A DNA stretch of 64,000 bases from Dyadobacter sp. Leaf189 (GTDB lineage: Bacteria; Bacteroidota; Bacteroidia; Cytophagales; Spirosomataceae): assembly GCF_001424405.1 (NCBI RefSeq), contig NZ_LMPS01000006.1, positions 372,001 to 436,000 on the forward strand. Direction: 5' to 3'. Below, one piece after another: positions 34,451-42,994 of this stretch (position 1 is the first letter of the stretch; each line of letters begins with the position of its first letter). Made by a program: the position numbers and the translations under genes. The notes beneath the pieces were generated by a model. That model made no database searches. It had not been told where the DNA came from and was given only the letters and a program-made list of their open reading frames with translations.

Positions 34451-35359
34451 TTACAGAATGTAGAATTTATCGGGCTCGTAAGCCGAAGGTACCTGATCGT
34501 CGCGCATCATTTGTCTCAGATCGCGCTCAATGTTTCTTGAAATAGTCAAAACAGGAGTGTCAGTTGGCTTATTTTCAAATGGATCCTGTAAATGGATCGC
34601 CATTTTCTCAATTAAAAAGAAGCATGCAGTAATCACGATCAGCACCGGTACCATCAAAAATCCGAACAACTGAACCAGACCAAATGGCAGCAGCAAAATA
34701 AAGAAGTGGAGCGCCAGATGAATGTAAAGACTGTAAGTTGACGGGAAAACCGTGTTTTTGATCCGCTCGCATTTACCCATTGAGTCGCAAAGCTTCGTAA
34801 GCGTACCATCAATTTCTATCTGCTGATAAGGGTTTACCCAACCTTGCTTCAATGCATTTTTAAGATCGCGGGCGTGCAATTGGAGCAGACCTACGTGTTT
34901 GTTGTCGTAGTCTTTCACAAATTCATATTCCTCATCGGTCACAAATTTCCGGATCAATGGCATCGGATCATCTTTCCGCAGCCCCTTCCCCAGCGCATAA
35001 CACCAGGCAATCTGCCTTTTGATCATCCGGTGTTTAAAACCGTCAATGCTCTCGGTTCCGTAAGGCTCTTCCATTAAATGAATGATCTGCCGGGCCAATG
35101 TACGCGAGTCGTTGACAATGGCGCCCCAGATAATCCGGGCTTCCCACCAGCGGTCGTAAGCCTGGTTGGAACGGAATGCCAGAAGCAGCGAGATAATTGT
35201 ACCGAGCACAGTCGGTACCGTCATCGGAATGGAAATATTAGTGATATGAAAATTCTGGTACACGACCTCGATCGCTACCCCATACACTGTGACAAACAGG
35301 ATTTCGTATTTTATTTTTCCGAAAATATAACGGATAGGGATATTCTTTTTGAGCAGCAT
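34451..35359 (-). CDS. Bestrophin-family ion channel
   Basis: The 302-residue protein has four predicted membrane helices and the family signature FRSNQAYDRWWEARIIWGAIVNDSRTLARQ near residue 65. PFGLVQLFGFLMVPVLIVITACFFLIEKMAIHLQDPFENKPTDTPVLTISRNIERDLRQ near the C-terminus also fits. Bacterial bestrophins are inner-membrane anion or cation channels. The universal stress protein gene lies 46 bases upstream on the same strand and may be cotranscribed. Ion selectivity is not predictable here. Confidence 0.92.
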   Translation of the reverse strand: MLLKKNIPIRYIFGKIKYEILFVTVYGVAIEVVYQNFHITNISIPMTVPTVLGTIISLLLAFRSNQAYDRWWEARIIWGAIVNDSRTLARQIIHLMEEPYGTESIDGFKHRMIKRQIAWCYALGKGLRKDDPMPLIRKFVTDEEYEFVKDYDNKHVGLLQLHARDLKNALKQGWVNPYQQIEIDGTLTKLCDSMGKCERIKNTVFPSTYSLYIHLALHFFILLLPFGLVQLFGFLMVPVLIVITACFFLIEKMAIHLQDPFENKPTDTPVLTISRNIERDLRQMMRDDQVPSAYEPDKFYIL

Positions 35360-35405
35360 AGTTTCGTCACTTTATCATGATCACAAATTCTTGTTGGAAG
35401 CAATA

Positions 35406-35867
35406 TCACTGCATGCTGTTTGCGTGTGCAAAGGAGCCTACACTGATCAGATCAGCATTTACCATTGGAATGCCGCATTTTTTTAAAACAGGGAGCGCAT
35501 CAAGACTGCTCTTGTTGAGTTTGGGGAAGCCGTATTTTGCAGAATAGGCAATGCAGTCTACTTCGTGGTATTCGAGGAAGTTCTTCAATCCGGCGATCTT
35601 GTTGCCGTAGAAAAAATCGATTTTGACACTTTGCAGCTTATCGGGATAGTCTTCTTTCAATGCACGACAGTCTGCCCAGAAGTCTTCGGAAACAAATTCA
35701 TATTCTTTCTCCCGGTAACCTGAGAACAGCAGGTCCTGGATATCGTCGGCAACATGGAACAAGTGTGTAAACACCAGCTTCACATCTTCATTCAAATCTC
35801 TTGCAATTGTCTCAGCTACCTGGATACCCTCGTGTGTAAAGTCCGTCGGAATCATTACAGTTTTCAT
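35406..35867 (-). CDS. Universal stress protein-like protein
   Basis: The 153-residue protein opens MKTVMIPTDFTHEGIQVAETIA, the UspA N-terminal strand and helix. VDCIAYSAKYGFPKL stands where family members usually have a GSRG-type nucleotide loop, so the ATP-binding motif is degenerate. The C-terminus is IPMVNADLISV. It is cytoplasmic and probably stress-responsive. A Crp/Fnr-like palindrome lies 34 bases before the start codon, suggesting control by oxygen or nutrient state. Confidence 0.8.
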   Translation of the reverse strand: MKTVMIPTDFTHEGIQVAETIARDLNEDVKLVFTHLFHVADDIQDLLFSGYREKEYEFVSEDFWADCRALKEDYPDKLQSVKIDFFYGNKIAGLKNFLEYHEVDCIAYSAKYGFPKLNKSSLDALPVLKKCGIPMVNADLISVGSFAHANSMQ

Positions 35868-35900
35868 ACAACTCTATCGGTTTGATTAACAATGATTTTG

Positions 35901-35914
35901 CTGATCTAAATCAG
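35901..35914 (-). promoter_or_regulatory. Crp/Fnr-like box upstream of the universal stress gene
   Basis: CTGAT-CTAA-ATCAG is a perfect palindrome with a four-base spacer, close to the FNR consensus TTGAT-N4-ATCAA. It lies 34-47 bases before ATG 35867. Confidence 0.55.
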
Positions 35915-35931
35915 TGATACAATGTTACGGC

Positions 35932-35986
35932 AGAGTTATTAGGCTGTACTAAGAGCTACATTATAATACGGTGAGAGAGTTATTAG
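35932..35986. repeat. 11-bp direct repeat in a regulatory intergenic region
   Basis: AGAGTTATTAG occurs at 35932-35942 and 35976-35986, 44 bases apart, between the universal stress gene and the sensor kinase stop. The role is unknown. Confidence 0.55.
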
Positions 35987-36012
35987 AAGGAAATAAGAAT
36001 ATTAAAACGGGA

Positions 36013-37380
36013 TTAGAGCCCCTTATAACAGAACGGAAGATAGGTTTTAAAACGCGTTCCCTCACCTACTTTGCTCCACACTTCGGCTTTGCCCTGGTGC
36101 ATCCGGATAATGTTGTGCGCAAGCGGAAGCCCGATCCCGTAGCCTTTGTAGCGTTCCGTGTTTGACGCTCGGAAAAAGGGAACAAAGATCTGCCCGATCT
36201 CGCGGTCAGGTATCCCGATACCCTGATCGGCTACTTCCACGATCACGTAGGTTTTGTCGTGACTGATCGAAACCTGGACCGGCCGGTTGTCTGAATACTT
36301 GCAGCTATTGAGCACGATATTGCTGAATGCAGCTTTCAAAAGTACCTTATTTCCATTGATCACAAGCTTTTGCTCCTCCTCGGGCAGGTTCTCAAAGTTG
36401 ATGGAAACCTTATTGTCGGGGATAATTTTGTCCGCTGCTTCTTTGACAGAGAGGATCAGCTCGTCGACGCGCAATGCACCCCATTCTTCTTTTTTCCCGT
36501 CAAAACCGGTTTGAGCAAGACTTAGCATACTGCTCGTCAGGTGTTCAAGCTTTTCAGATTCCCGGTAAATATTCTCGAAAGACTGCCGCGCACCTTCCGA
36601 AAGTCCCGCCGTTGAAAGTCCGATCTCAGCCTCGGCGCTGATCACAGTCAGCGGGGTTTTAAATTCGTGCGAGGCATTGCTCACGAAATTATTCTGTATC
36701 TCAAATGTTACTTCCAGCCGGTCGAGCATATCGTTGAAAGTGCGCGCCAAATCCTGGATATCGTCGCCGCTGTCGTCTACGATCAGCCGCTGGTGCAGGT
36801 TGCGCGCATTGATCCCCTTTACATTGCGTACAATGCGCTGGATCGGCTTGAAGATCTGCGTTGAAAAGAGCTTTCCGAAAGTGAAAACAAAAATGAGTGA
36901 GATAAAGAAGCCGGTTACCAGCAGGTTTTTAAGATTATCCATTTCGGCCAGCCCGTATAGGTCCACCGCCGACGAAATCATGATTACTTTTCTATTACCA
37001 CTCGTAATGTACCTGCCTACATAGGTGGTATCCTTTTCGAAGTACCGGGCTTCCTTTGTTCTGGCGAGCTCGTCGTAGAAAACCTGCGGCAATGGCAGCT
37101 TCTTCTTCACGCCTTCATCATTAAGTGACAACAGAATGCGGTGTTTTTCGAAAGGCAGGTCGCCCAGATGCCGCTCTTTAATATCGTAGTAGATCGGCTT
37201 TCGCGATTCATTTTCTTCCAGCACAGCATGGCCGATGATATCAGACCTTACTTCAAGCCGGTGGAAAAAGCTGGCAGCGATACTCTCCGAGCCGAAAATG
37301 TAAACGAAAACGCTCAGGGCCAGGATAATGCTTGCCGAGAGTACCGTAAAGATGATGGCAATCTTATTTTGAATCTTCAT
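36013..37380 (-). CDS. Membrane sensor histidine kinase (HAMP type)
   Basis: The 455-residue protein has a first membrane helix at about 8-28, a periplasmic sensing region of about 120 residues, and a second helix near 150-170 (LLVTGFFISLIFVFTFGKLF). A HAMP domain follows, then the HisKA box NFVSNASHEFKTPLTVISAEAEIG and a HATPase with DQGIGIPDREIGQIFVPFFRASN and GYGIGLPLAHNI. The start overlaps the response regulator gene by 17 bases, so they are translationally coupled. No specific stimulus can be named. Confidence 0.95.
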   Translation of the reverse strand: MKIQNKIAIIFTVLSASIILALSVFVYIFGSESIAASFFHRLEVRSDIIGHAVLEENESRKPIYYDIKERHLGDLPFEKHRILLSLNDEGVKKKLPLPQVFYDELARTKEARYFEKDTTYVGRYITSGNRKVIMISSAVDLYGLAEMDNLKNLLVTGFFISLIFVFTFGKLFSTQIFKPIQRIVRNVKGINARNLHQRLIVDDSGDDIQDLARTFNDMLDRLEVTFEIQNNFVSNASHEFKTPLTVISAEAEIGLSTAGLSEGARQSFENIYRESEKLEHLTSSMLSLAQTGFDGKKEEWGALRVDELILSVKEAADKIIPDNKVSINFENLPEEEQKLVINGNKVLLKAAFSNIVLNSCKYSDNRPVQVSISHDKTYVIVEVADQGIGIPDREIGQIFVPFFRASNTERYKGYGIGLPLAHNIIRMHQGKAEVWSKVGEGTRFKTYLPFCYKGL

Positions 37381-38056
37381 AAGACTGGCGAATCACGTAG
37401 CCCATTCCGAAAACCGTGTGGATCAGCTTAACGTCGTGGTTTTTATCAATTTTCTTGCGCAGGTAATTGATATACACGTCTACTACATTGGTACCCAGAT
37501 TGAAATTAATATCCCATACATTTTCAAGGATTTCAATGCGGTTCAATACACGGTTGGTATTGGAAAGCAGGTATTCGAGCAGGCGGAATTCGGTGGCGGT
37601 CAGGTCGATTGTGCCCGACCCTCTTTTGACAGTTTTGGTAACCTTGTCCAGCACCAGGTCGCCAATGCTCAGAATGCCGTCATTCCGCTCGGGTTCGCGG
37701 CCGCGGCGGGTCAAAGTGCGCAGCCTGGCTTCCAGTTCGGCCAGCTTGAAAGGCTTTGTCATATAATCATCAGCGCCTGCATCCAGCCCCGACACGATAT
37801 TCTCCGTCGTTCCCAATGCAGTGAGCATCAAAATCGGTGTGGTGAACTGCGCGCTGCGGAGCCTTCTGCACACTTCCATGCCGTTAATGACAGGCACCAT
37901 CAGATCCAGTATAACGATATCAAATGCATGTTGAAGCGCCATTTGCATACCCGATTGCCCATCCATCGCAACCGCAATCTCGTGCCCCGAAGCAGAAAGT
38001 CCACGCTGAATTACGGAGATTACGCCAGGATCGTCTTCAATAAGCAAAAGCTTCAT
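37364..38056 (-). CDS. OmpR/PhoB-family response regulator
   Basis: The 230-residue protein has a receiver domain with the acidic pocket Asp8/Asp9, phospho-acceptor Asp51 (VILDLMVP), Thr in LTALG and Lys in MTKPF. A winged-helix output domain (about 130-225) has TATEFRLLEYLLSN-type features, LNRIEILENVWDINFNLGTNVVDVYINYLRKKID, and ends with IHTVFGMGYVIR. It pairs with the overlapping sensor kinase gene. Confidence 0.96.
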   Translation of the reverse strand: MKLLLIEDDPGVISVIQRGLSASGHEIAVAMDGQSGMQMALQHAFDIVILDLMVPVINGMEVCRRLRSAQFTTPILMLTALGTTENIVSGLDAGADDYMTKPFKLAELEARLRTLTRRGREPERNDGILSIGDLVLDKVTKTVKRGSGTIDLTATEFRLLEYLLSNTNRVLNRIEILENVWDINFNLGTNVVDVYINYLRKKIDKNHDVKLIHTVFGMGYVIRQSYEDSK

Positions 38057-38166
38057 CAGGGTTTTTATTTGTACATGAAACGTGTGAAACAGTTTTCAAG
38101 GTATGAAAAAACCGCATTCAAGCGACCGGGCCGCTATCTAATTTGACAAAACCGACATTTCGGGCA

Positions 38167-38198
38167 CAAAAAAAAGGGAAGAAATTTTCCTCCCTTTT
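38167..38198 (-). terminator. Rho-independent terminator of the 38239-38499 gene
   Basis: On the reverse strand a 13-bp stem (AAAAAGGGAGGAA pairing with TTCTTCCCTTTTT, one G-T pair; 38170-38198) is followed by T residues to 38167. It lies about 40 bases past the stop codon. Confidence 0.85.
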
Positions 38199-38238
38199 TG
38201 CGTAAACCTTACTGACCTTCTCGTGAAGGCCCGTTCAA

Positions 38239-38499
38239 TTACTTAGCTGAATTGCTTTTTAATTGAAGCCCTACGATTGCCGCTTTCTGTGCAGCATTGT
38301 GCTTATTGGTGTCAATTGTCAATTTATCCTTCTGCGGAGCCGGGCTTTCCAGAACAGGAAGCGAAGCTGGCAATGCAGCAGATGATACGCCTACTTTGGT
38401 TTTCTCTTCTGCTATATATGTAGAATTATTCGCATTGGCGTAAGTAGCGATAGTCATAACCATCATGGCAGTAGCTATCATTGTTTTTGCATTTTTCAT
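38239..38499 (-). CDS. Small exported protein of unknown function
   Basis: The 86-residue protein starts with a signal peptide-like run (MKNAKTMIATAMMVMTIATYANA). The mature part is short, Ala/Ser/Pro-rich and lysine-containing (SSAALPASLPVLESPAPQKDK). No domain is recognised. The gene has its own promoter-like element and a good terminator, so it is expressed as a single-gene unit. Confidence 0.7.
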   Translation of the reverse strand: MKNAKTMIATAMMVMTIATYANANNSTYIAEEKTKVGVSSAALPASLPVLESPAPQKDKLTIDTNKHNAAQKAAIVGLQLKSNSAK

Positions 38500-38548
38500 T
38501 GTTGCTATTATTTATTGGTTCTTGTTATCTGTCTCTCATTTGACAGTA

Positions 38549-38577
38549 CAAATATACTACAATATTTCGCAAACAAG
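38549..38577 (-). promoter_or_regulatory. Possible promoter of the small exported protein gene
   Basis: On the reverse strand TATATTTG (38556-38549) is a perfect -7 box, with CTTG (38577-38574) 17 bases upstream. TTTG at 38573-38570 is only 13 bases away, so the -33 element is uncertain. The leader would be about 45 bases. Confidence 0.5.
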
Positions 38578-38885
38578 CGTTCAATGCATTTATCAACAAA
38601 ACAATATTCTGTTCAAAACCTGAATTTATCTCCATTCACAAGCACAGAAATCAAGTATAAAAATGGTATTATTCAAATATGACTTTCATCAAAATGCATC
38701 TTACCGCGGATTTTGGCTCAAATAAGATTTGGCAGTGCAAGTAACCTTTGATAAAGGATTGTTAACCTTCCGTTCACATTGGAATACAATTTGGCACATA
38801 GGCAGTTTACCCGAATTTTCTTCTGAGTGGATTTTATCAACACCGTTTTTTCAGGCAAATTCCCGCAGTGTGGAGGCTTTAAACG

Positions 38886-38919
38886 AAAAAAAATTTTGAA
38901 TTAGCTTCAAAATTTTTTT
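38886..38919 (-). terminator. AT-rich hairpin, probable terminator of the 38995-39243 gene
   Basis: AAAAAAATTTTGAA (38887-38900) pairs perfectly with TTCAAAATTTTTTT (38906-38919) around a 5-base loop. On the reverse strand it is followed by a T run and lies about 75 bases past the stop of the small gene. The low GC makes a weak stem, so a regulatory role is also possible. Confidence 0.55.
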
Positions 38920-38994
38920 CATAAATGATTAAACGGCTGACTTCAAGCTGCTTTTGTGCAGGTAGCGGCCGTGAAAAAGAAGAAAATAGCCGGC

Positions 38995-39243
38995 TTACAT
39001 GGGTGTATTCGGCGTCTCGATCGAAGGTATATGGATGGTAATTCCGGAAATCTGGCAAAGTGCAAGGAATTCGGAGAGTGAGGGGATACCTCCCTTATTC
39101 AGAATATTATCTGCCGTTTCCTTCGCAATACCTGCTTCTTCCAGCGCCTGGTCCAGGTCAAGGGCTTTTACCTCAATGATCTTCCTGATCTCGCCGACCA
39201 GTTCCTTTGCGCGTGCTTCGTAGATTGTGATATCCGTGTCCAT
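38995..39243 (-). CDS. Small HTH-like protein (Xre-type fold suspected)
   Basis: The 82-residue protein's central part (LDLDQALEEAGIAKETADNILNKGGIPSLSEFLALCQISGITIHI) follows the helix pattern of Xre/Cro DNA-binding domains, whose last two helices usually read like PSLETLLKIANALG. No partner gene with antitoxin or toxin features is nearby. DNA binding is inferred, not certain. Confidence 0.6.
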   Translation of the reverse strand: MDTDITIYEARAKELVGEIRKIIEVKALDLDQALEEAGIAKETADNILNKGGIPSLSEFLALCQISGITIHIPSIETPNTPM

Positions 39244-39360
39244 TGCTCGTTGTTTTTTAGGCTAAAAGATTAAAACTATGCCACAGAGCGCAAACAAGCT
39301 GATTCTTTTTGGCGTAAGATTTGTTGGTACCAGTGAAACAAATACTAAATAAATCAGTCA

Positions 39361-40209
39361 ATGAGCACCACAACAGAAAATCCGGCTACGTTCCGCATTG
39401 GTGGAGAAATAGAAATTAACCGCCTGGGATACGGCGGAATGCAGCTTACCGGTCGCGGCGTATGGGGCGACGCACCCGACCGTGAAAATGCCAAGAAAGT
39501 ATTGCAGGCCGCAGTAGAAGCCAGCGTCAACTTTATTGATACAGCAGATTCTTACGGTCCGCATACCAACGAGGTACTGATCGCCGAAGCGCTGCACCCC
39601 TACCCTCAAAATCTGCTGATTGCCACCAAAGGCGGACTGGAAAGAACAGGCCCGAACCAATGGCCGGTCAATGGCGATCCAAAGCACATCCGTGAAGCGA
39701 TCGACGGAAGCTTGAAACGGCTGAAACTTGACGTAATCGATCTGTGGCAGCTGCATCGTTTTGATTCCAAATTCCCTGTTGAAGAAACACTCGCACCGGT
39801 TGTTGATGCGGTTAAAGCCGGCAAGATCAGGTTTGTGGGACTTTCGGAAGTGGATGTTGCGCAAATAGAACAGGCTGAAAAGGTGATACCGATCGTTTCG
39901 GTCCAGAACCTTTATAACCTGGGCAACAGACAATGGGAGAGCGTACTGGACTATACCGTACAACGCGGAATGGCATTTATTCCCTGGTTCCCGCTGGCTT
40001 CCGGCCCGGATAAGATGAATAACAAGATCGAGAAAATTGCAACTGCACACGGCGCTACCACTGCGCAGATCGCATTGGCGTGGCTCTTGAAGCGTGCCCC
40101 GAACATTCTGCTGATCCCCGGAACAAGCTCACTGACGCATTTGCAGGAAAACCTCAAAGCAAGCGAAATCGAGCTTTCGGAGGAAGACTTCAAAGCGCTT
40201 TCAGAATAA
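39361..40209 (+). CDS. Aldo/keto reductase
   Basis: The 282-residue protein has the complete catalytic tetrad: Asp60 and Tyr65 (FIDTADSYGP), Lys90 (IATKGG) and His132 (LWQLHRFD). The C-terminal cofactor region LLKRAPNILLIPGTSSLTHLQENLKA also fits NADPH binding. It is a monomeric cytoplasmic TIM-barrel reductase of carbonyls, with unknown substrate. The gene stands alone and ends in a strong terminator shared with the convergent oxidoreductase. Confidence 0.94.
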   Translation: MSTTTENPATFRIGGEIEINRLGYGGMQLTGRGVWGDAPDRENAKKVLQAAVEASVNFIDTADSYGPHTNEVLIAEALHPYPQNLLIATKGGLERTGPNQWPVNGDPKHIREAIDGSLKRLKLDVIDLWQLHRFDSKFPVEETLAPVVDAVKAGKIRFVGLSEVDVAQIEQAEKVIPIVSVQNLYNLGNRQWESVLDYTVQRGMAFIPWFPLASGPDKMNNKIEKIATAHGATTAQIALAWLLKRAPNILLIPGTSSLTHLQENLKASEIELSEEDFKALSE

Positions 40210-40221
40210 CATTTCCGGCTC

Positions 40222-40263
40222 AAAGAAAAACCCTGGCTCGTCAACGTGCCAGGGTTTTTCTTT
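40222..40263. terminator. Bidirectional terminator
   Basis: A perfect 16-bp stem (AAAGAAAAACCCTGGC at 40222-40237, complement at 40248-40263) has a 10-base loop, with an A-rich 5' side and a T-rich 3' side. It sits between two convergent genes. Confidence 0.92.
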
Positions 40264-40278
40264 ATACAAAATCATCTA

Positions 40279-41442
40279 TCAACTTACCGTCGCTACATTC
40301 TGCGCCTGCTTTTGCGCTTTCAATGCCAGCTCGGTTGCGAGGAAACAATGCTCCTGCGACATGGCGGTTTCAGTCCGGTTGAGCACATCGTCTACCAGCT
40401 GCCGGCCGTAAGGGAGCTCTGTCTTGCTGCAATCCACATAGACCGTCTCCTTGTTATTGACCAAAAACAGGTGGTTACCACCGTCACGGCCGCCTATATC
40501 TACGTTTTTACGTATCTCAATAAAACCCTCGGTTCCCAACACTGTGAGCCGGCCGTCGCCCCAGGATTTCAGCCCGTCGGGCGTAAACCAGTCAACGCGG
40601 ATATAACCTGCGCCGCCATTCCCTCTCAGCATAGCATCACCAAAATCCTCGAATTTCAGGTACTGCGGGTGATTCACATTGCCTACCTGCGAAGCAACAA
40701 CTTCGGCTTTGGTTGAATTGGTGAAGAAAAGGAATTGGTCAAACTGGTGTGAAGCAATATCACATATAATGCCGCCGAAGCGCTTTTTATCAAAAAACCA
40801 TTCAGGCCGCGTATTCGCATTCATCCGGTGCGGACCCAGTCCGATCGTCTGCACAACTTTCCCGATCGCACCTTCTTTTATAAGCTCGCCCGCCTTAATG
40901 GTAGCGCGGTTTTCGAGCCGCTCGCTGTACATAATGGAGTAAATCCGCTTGGTATCCTTTTGAACCTTACGCACCTGTGCAAGTTGTTCGAGACTGGTGA
41001 TACCGGGTTTGTCAACCATATAATCCTTTCCGCTTTTCATCACGCGGATACCCAGCGGCGCGCGTTCGTCGGGAATGCCCGAGCTCAGTATCAGCTGGAT
41101 GCTTTTATCATCGAGGATTTCTGCCTCGCTCTTTGCCTGTTTGGCATTGGGGTACCTTTTGGCAAAAGCAGCGGCGAGGTCTTCTTCTTTGGCATAAAAT
41201 GAGATCAGCTCGCCGCCACCGCGGGTAACTGCCTCCACCTGGCCGTAAATGTGACCGTGGTTCATTCCGATCACCGAAAATTTAATCCTGGGCGGCATCA
41301 TAACAGGTTCAGGTTGCGCATACTCCCTCGTTACGGGCTTGGCGATAAGGTTATCGGTCAATGCCGGAAGCAGCATCAAGCCGGCGGCCGAGTTGACAGA
41401 ATTTTTGAGGAACTGGCGGCGGTTATCCTGTGGATCTTTCAT
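40279..41442 (-). CDS. Tat-exported Gfo/Idh/MocA oxidoreductase
   Basis: The 387-residue protein has a twin-arginine leader (NRRQFLKNSVNSAAGLMLLPAL). FSVIGMNHGHIYGQV replaces the usual GxGxxG with GMNHGH, and MVDKPGITSLEQL holds the conserved Lys of the catalytic region (normally EKP). The C-terminal domain includes IGLGPHRMN, GGIICDIASHQFDQFLFF and ENRATIKAGELI. It is a periplasmic NAD(P)-type sugar oxidoreductase or a relative. Divergence at the cofactor motif and the DKP change leave the cofactor and activity open. Confidence 0.88.
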   Translation of the reverse strand: MKDPQDNRRQFLKNSVNSAAGLMLLPALTDNLIAKPVTREYAQPEPVMMPPRIKFSVIGMNHGHIYGQVEAVTRGGGELISFYAKEEDLAAAFAKRYPNAKQAKSEAEILDDKSIQLILSSGIPDERAPLGIRVMKSGKDYMVDKPGITSLEQLAQVRKVQKDTKRIYSIMYSERLENRATIKAGELIKEGAIGKVVQTIGLGPHRMNANTRPEWFFDKKRFGGIICDIASHQFDQFLFFTNSTKAEVVASQVGNVNHPQYLKFEDFGDAMLRGNGGAGYIRVDWFTPDGLKSWGDGRLTVLGTEGFIEIRKNVDIGGRDGGNHLFLVNNKETVYVDCSKTELPYGRQLVDDVLNRTETAMSQEHCFLATELALKAQKQAQNVATVS

Positions 41443-41545
41443 GCTTGGGTTGAATGATGTGATGACGATAAAAGCACATTTTGTTCATATATAATGTACT
41501 CTCAACAACGACATCATATTTTCGCATTTCCCCCTACAAGTAAGC

Positions 41546-42373
41546 CTATTTGTTACCCACGGAAACACCGAACGTAATCCGTGAATCGTTGCGCTTCCTG
41601 GTTGCTTCAACTACACTTTCATAAGAGTTTTCAAAACTCGTTCGCAGACTGATCCATTTGTTGAGCGGCAATTCCACCGACACGATGGTATTCCACCGGA
41701 GGTTAGAAAGATCGTTCAATGCCGGTTGCAGGAAAGTAATATGATTAATGCGCACTTTGTCCTGTGCAAATGAATGCTTCCCTTTCACGCGGAAAGAATT
41801 ACGGATCGTTGTTACGGTTGGTATTTCAACAAAATTCGTCGATTCATATAAAACCGCATTGGTCAGGCTAAGGTCGTTTTTAGCCGTTTTAACCAGCCGG
41901 TATCCAATCCCCGCACCCGCCATTTGCCGGACATCAATGCGACGCAAATTACTGTTTTCCAATACACCCAAACCGAATACGTAAGTTTTCCGCTTTTTAA
42001 ACACATCCACAAAAACGTCCACATAACCGTCACGCTCGGCCAGGATGCCGCTTTGTTTACCATATGTAAAGCGTGGATTGGAGGCTACATTGATCACCGG
42101 TCCGCTGAAAATAAGCTCCGCCCGCAGTACCATCAGGCTGCGGTTCACATTCCCTCTCGTAAAGTTACCGTCGCCGACGAACCGGTACCGGATCGTATCA
42201 ATCAAAACCTGCCGCGGTCGCAGCGAAGTATCGGGCCGGGAGCCTGCCACGGAGTCGGCGGGCAGGATCTTGATTGCTTTGGACGTAGAATCCTGCGCAA
42301 TCGCCGGGGCAGAAAAGACAAGCAAAAGGAAAGCGGAAAGCTTTGCGAAATGGAGACGAGTCGAATTTTTCAT
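41546..42373 (-). CDS. DUF481-family protein, exported
   Basis: The start is placed at ATG 42373 (275 residues), where a signal peptide begins (MKNSTRLHFAKLSAFLLLVFSAPAIAQ). The mature part is beta-strand rich with alternating residues (YVFGLGVLENSNLRRIDVRQMAGAGIGYRLV, KHSFAQDKVRINHITFLQPAL, KWISLRTSFENSYESVVEATRKRNDSRITFGVSVG), consistent with a DUF481-type outer-membrane beta-barrel. The function of this family is unknown. It lies 48 bases after rpiB on the same strand. Confidence 0.75.
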   Translation of the reverse strand: MKNSTRLHFAKLSAFLLLVFSAPAIAQDSTSKAIKILPADSVAGSRPDTSLRPRQVLIDTIRYRFVGDGNFTRGNVNRSLMVLRAELIFSGPVINVASNPRFTYGKQSGILAERDGYVDVFVDVFKKRKTYVFGLGVLENSNLRRIDVRQMAGAGIGYRLVKTAKNDLSLTNAVLYESTNFVEIPTVTTIRNSFRVKGKHSFAQDKVRINHITFLQPALNDLSNLRWNTIVSVELPLNKWISLRTSFENSYESVVEATRKRNDSRITFGVSVGNK

Positions 42374-42421
42374 TACCGCGAAAGCGCAAAATAATAATGC
42401 CAAAATGCACCAGTGCGCTGC

Positions 42422-42871
42422 CTAGCCGTTTTTTTCAAGGTCTTTCACTTTCGCAAGCCGCCGGTTATGTCTTTCCAAACCGGTGAACTCTGCATTCAAA
42501 AAAGCTTCGACCAGCTCCTGTGCTGCATTCACTCCGGTGACGCGGCCGCCCAGACAAAGCATATTGAGATCATCGTCCTCCACACCCTGATGCGCCGAAA
42601 AATGATCCTGGATCAACGCCGCGCGCACACCTGCGACCTTGTTGGCCACCACAGAAGCGCCTACCCCGCTGCCGCAAACCGCGATGCCCCGTTCTACCTC
42701 ATTGCTTACGATCCCGCGCGCCAGCGGAACTACGAAATCGGGATAATCATCCTGATTGTCAAGCGTAAATGCGCCATAATCTTTAATCGTGTATCCTTTG
42801 CCGGCCAGATAGGATTTTAGATGTTCTTTCAACTCGTACCCTCCGTGATCAGCTGCTATTCCGATTTCCAT
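42422..42871 (-). CDS. rpiB: Ribose 5-phosphate isomerase B
   Basis: The start is placed at ATG 42871 (149 residues). The N-terminal AADHGGYELKEHL and the catalytic loop VCGSGVGASVVANKVAGVRAAL with Cys66 match the RpiB/LacAB family, as does DDLNMLCLGGRVTG. The enzyme interconverts ribose 5-phosphate and ribulose 5-phosphate in the non-oxidative pentose phosphate pathway, and relatives act on allose 6-phosphate. The Ser instead of Thr in the CGTG-type loop is seen in some members. The gene is divergent from the SNF2 helicase. Confidence 0.94.
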   Translation of the reverse strand: MEIGIAADHGGYELKEHLKSYLAGKGYTIKDYGAFTLDNQDDYPDFVVPLARGIVSNEVERGIAVCGSGVGASVVANKVAGVRAALIQDHFSAHQGVEDDDLNMLCLGGRVTGVNAAQELVEAFLNAEFTGLERHNRRLAKVKDLEKNG

Positions 42872-42994
42872 ATTGGTTATTGTTAAGTAATAAATGCGTG
42901 GCAGGTGCCCCGGGCTCAATTTCGGTATTTCCGGCTAAAATCACCAGCGCCGGATTTCTTTTCGGCTTTTGACATTAGTTGGTTATTTTGCTTC

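Larger units (their letters stand above)
38500..38994. other. Non-coding interval of about 495 bases
   Basis: The left end holds the promoter-like elements of the 38239-38499 gene, and the right end holds the AT-rich hairpin at 38886-38919. Between them I find no credible gene. A 21-codon ATG frame at 38679-38744 lacks support. The region is AT-rich (for example 38640-38700). Confidence 0.6.

Noticed and set aside
37418-38146. 242-codon open frame opposite the response regulator
   Set aside because: It overlaps a complete OmpR-family gene on the other strand, shows no family motifs and is a frame shadow.
38679-38744. 21-codon small ORF in the non-coding gap
   Set aside because: No promoter, ribosome site, conservation clue or composition supports translation.
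38886-38919. Orphan small-RNA terminator
   Set aside because: The hairpin lies just past the stop of the reverse-strand gene at 38995 and is more simply its terminator; no upstream plus-strand promoter was found.
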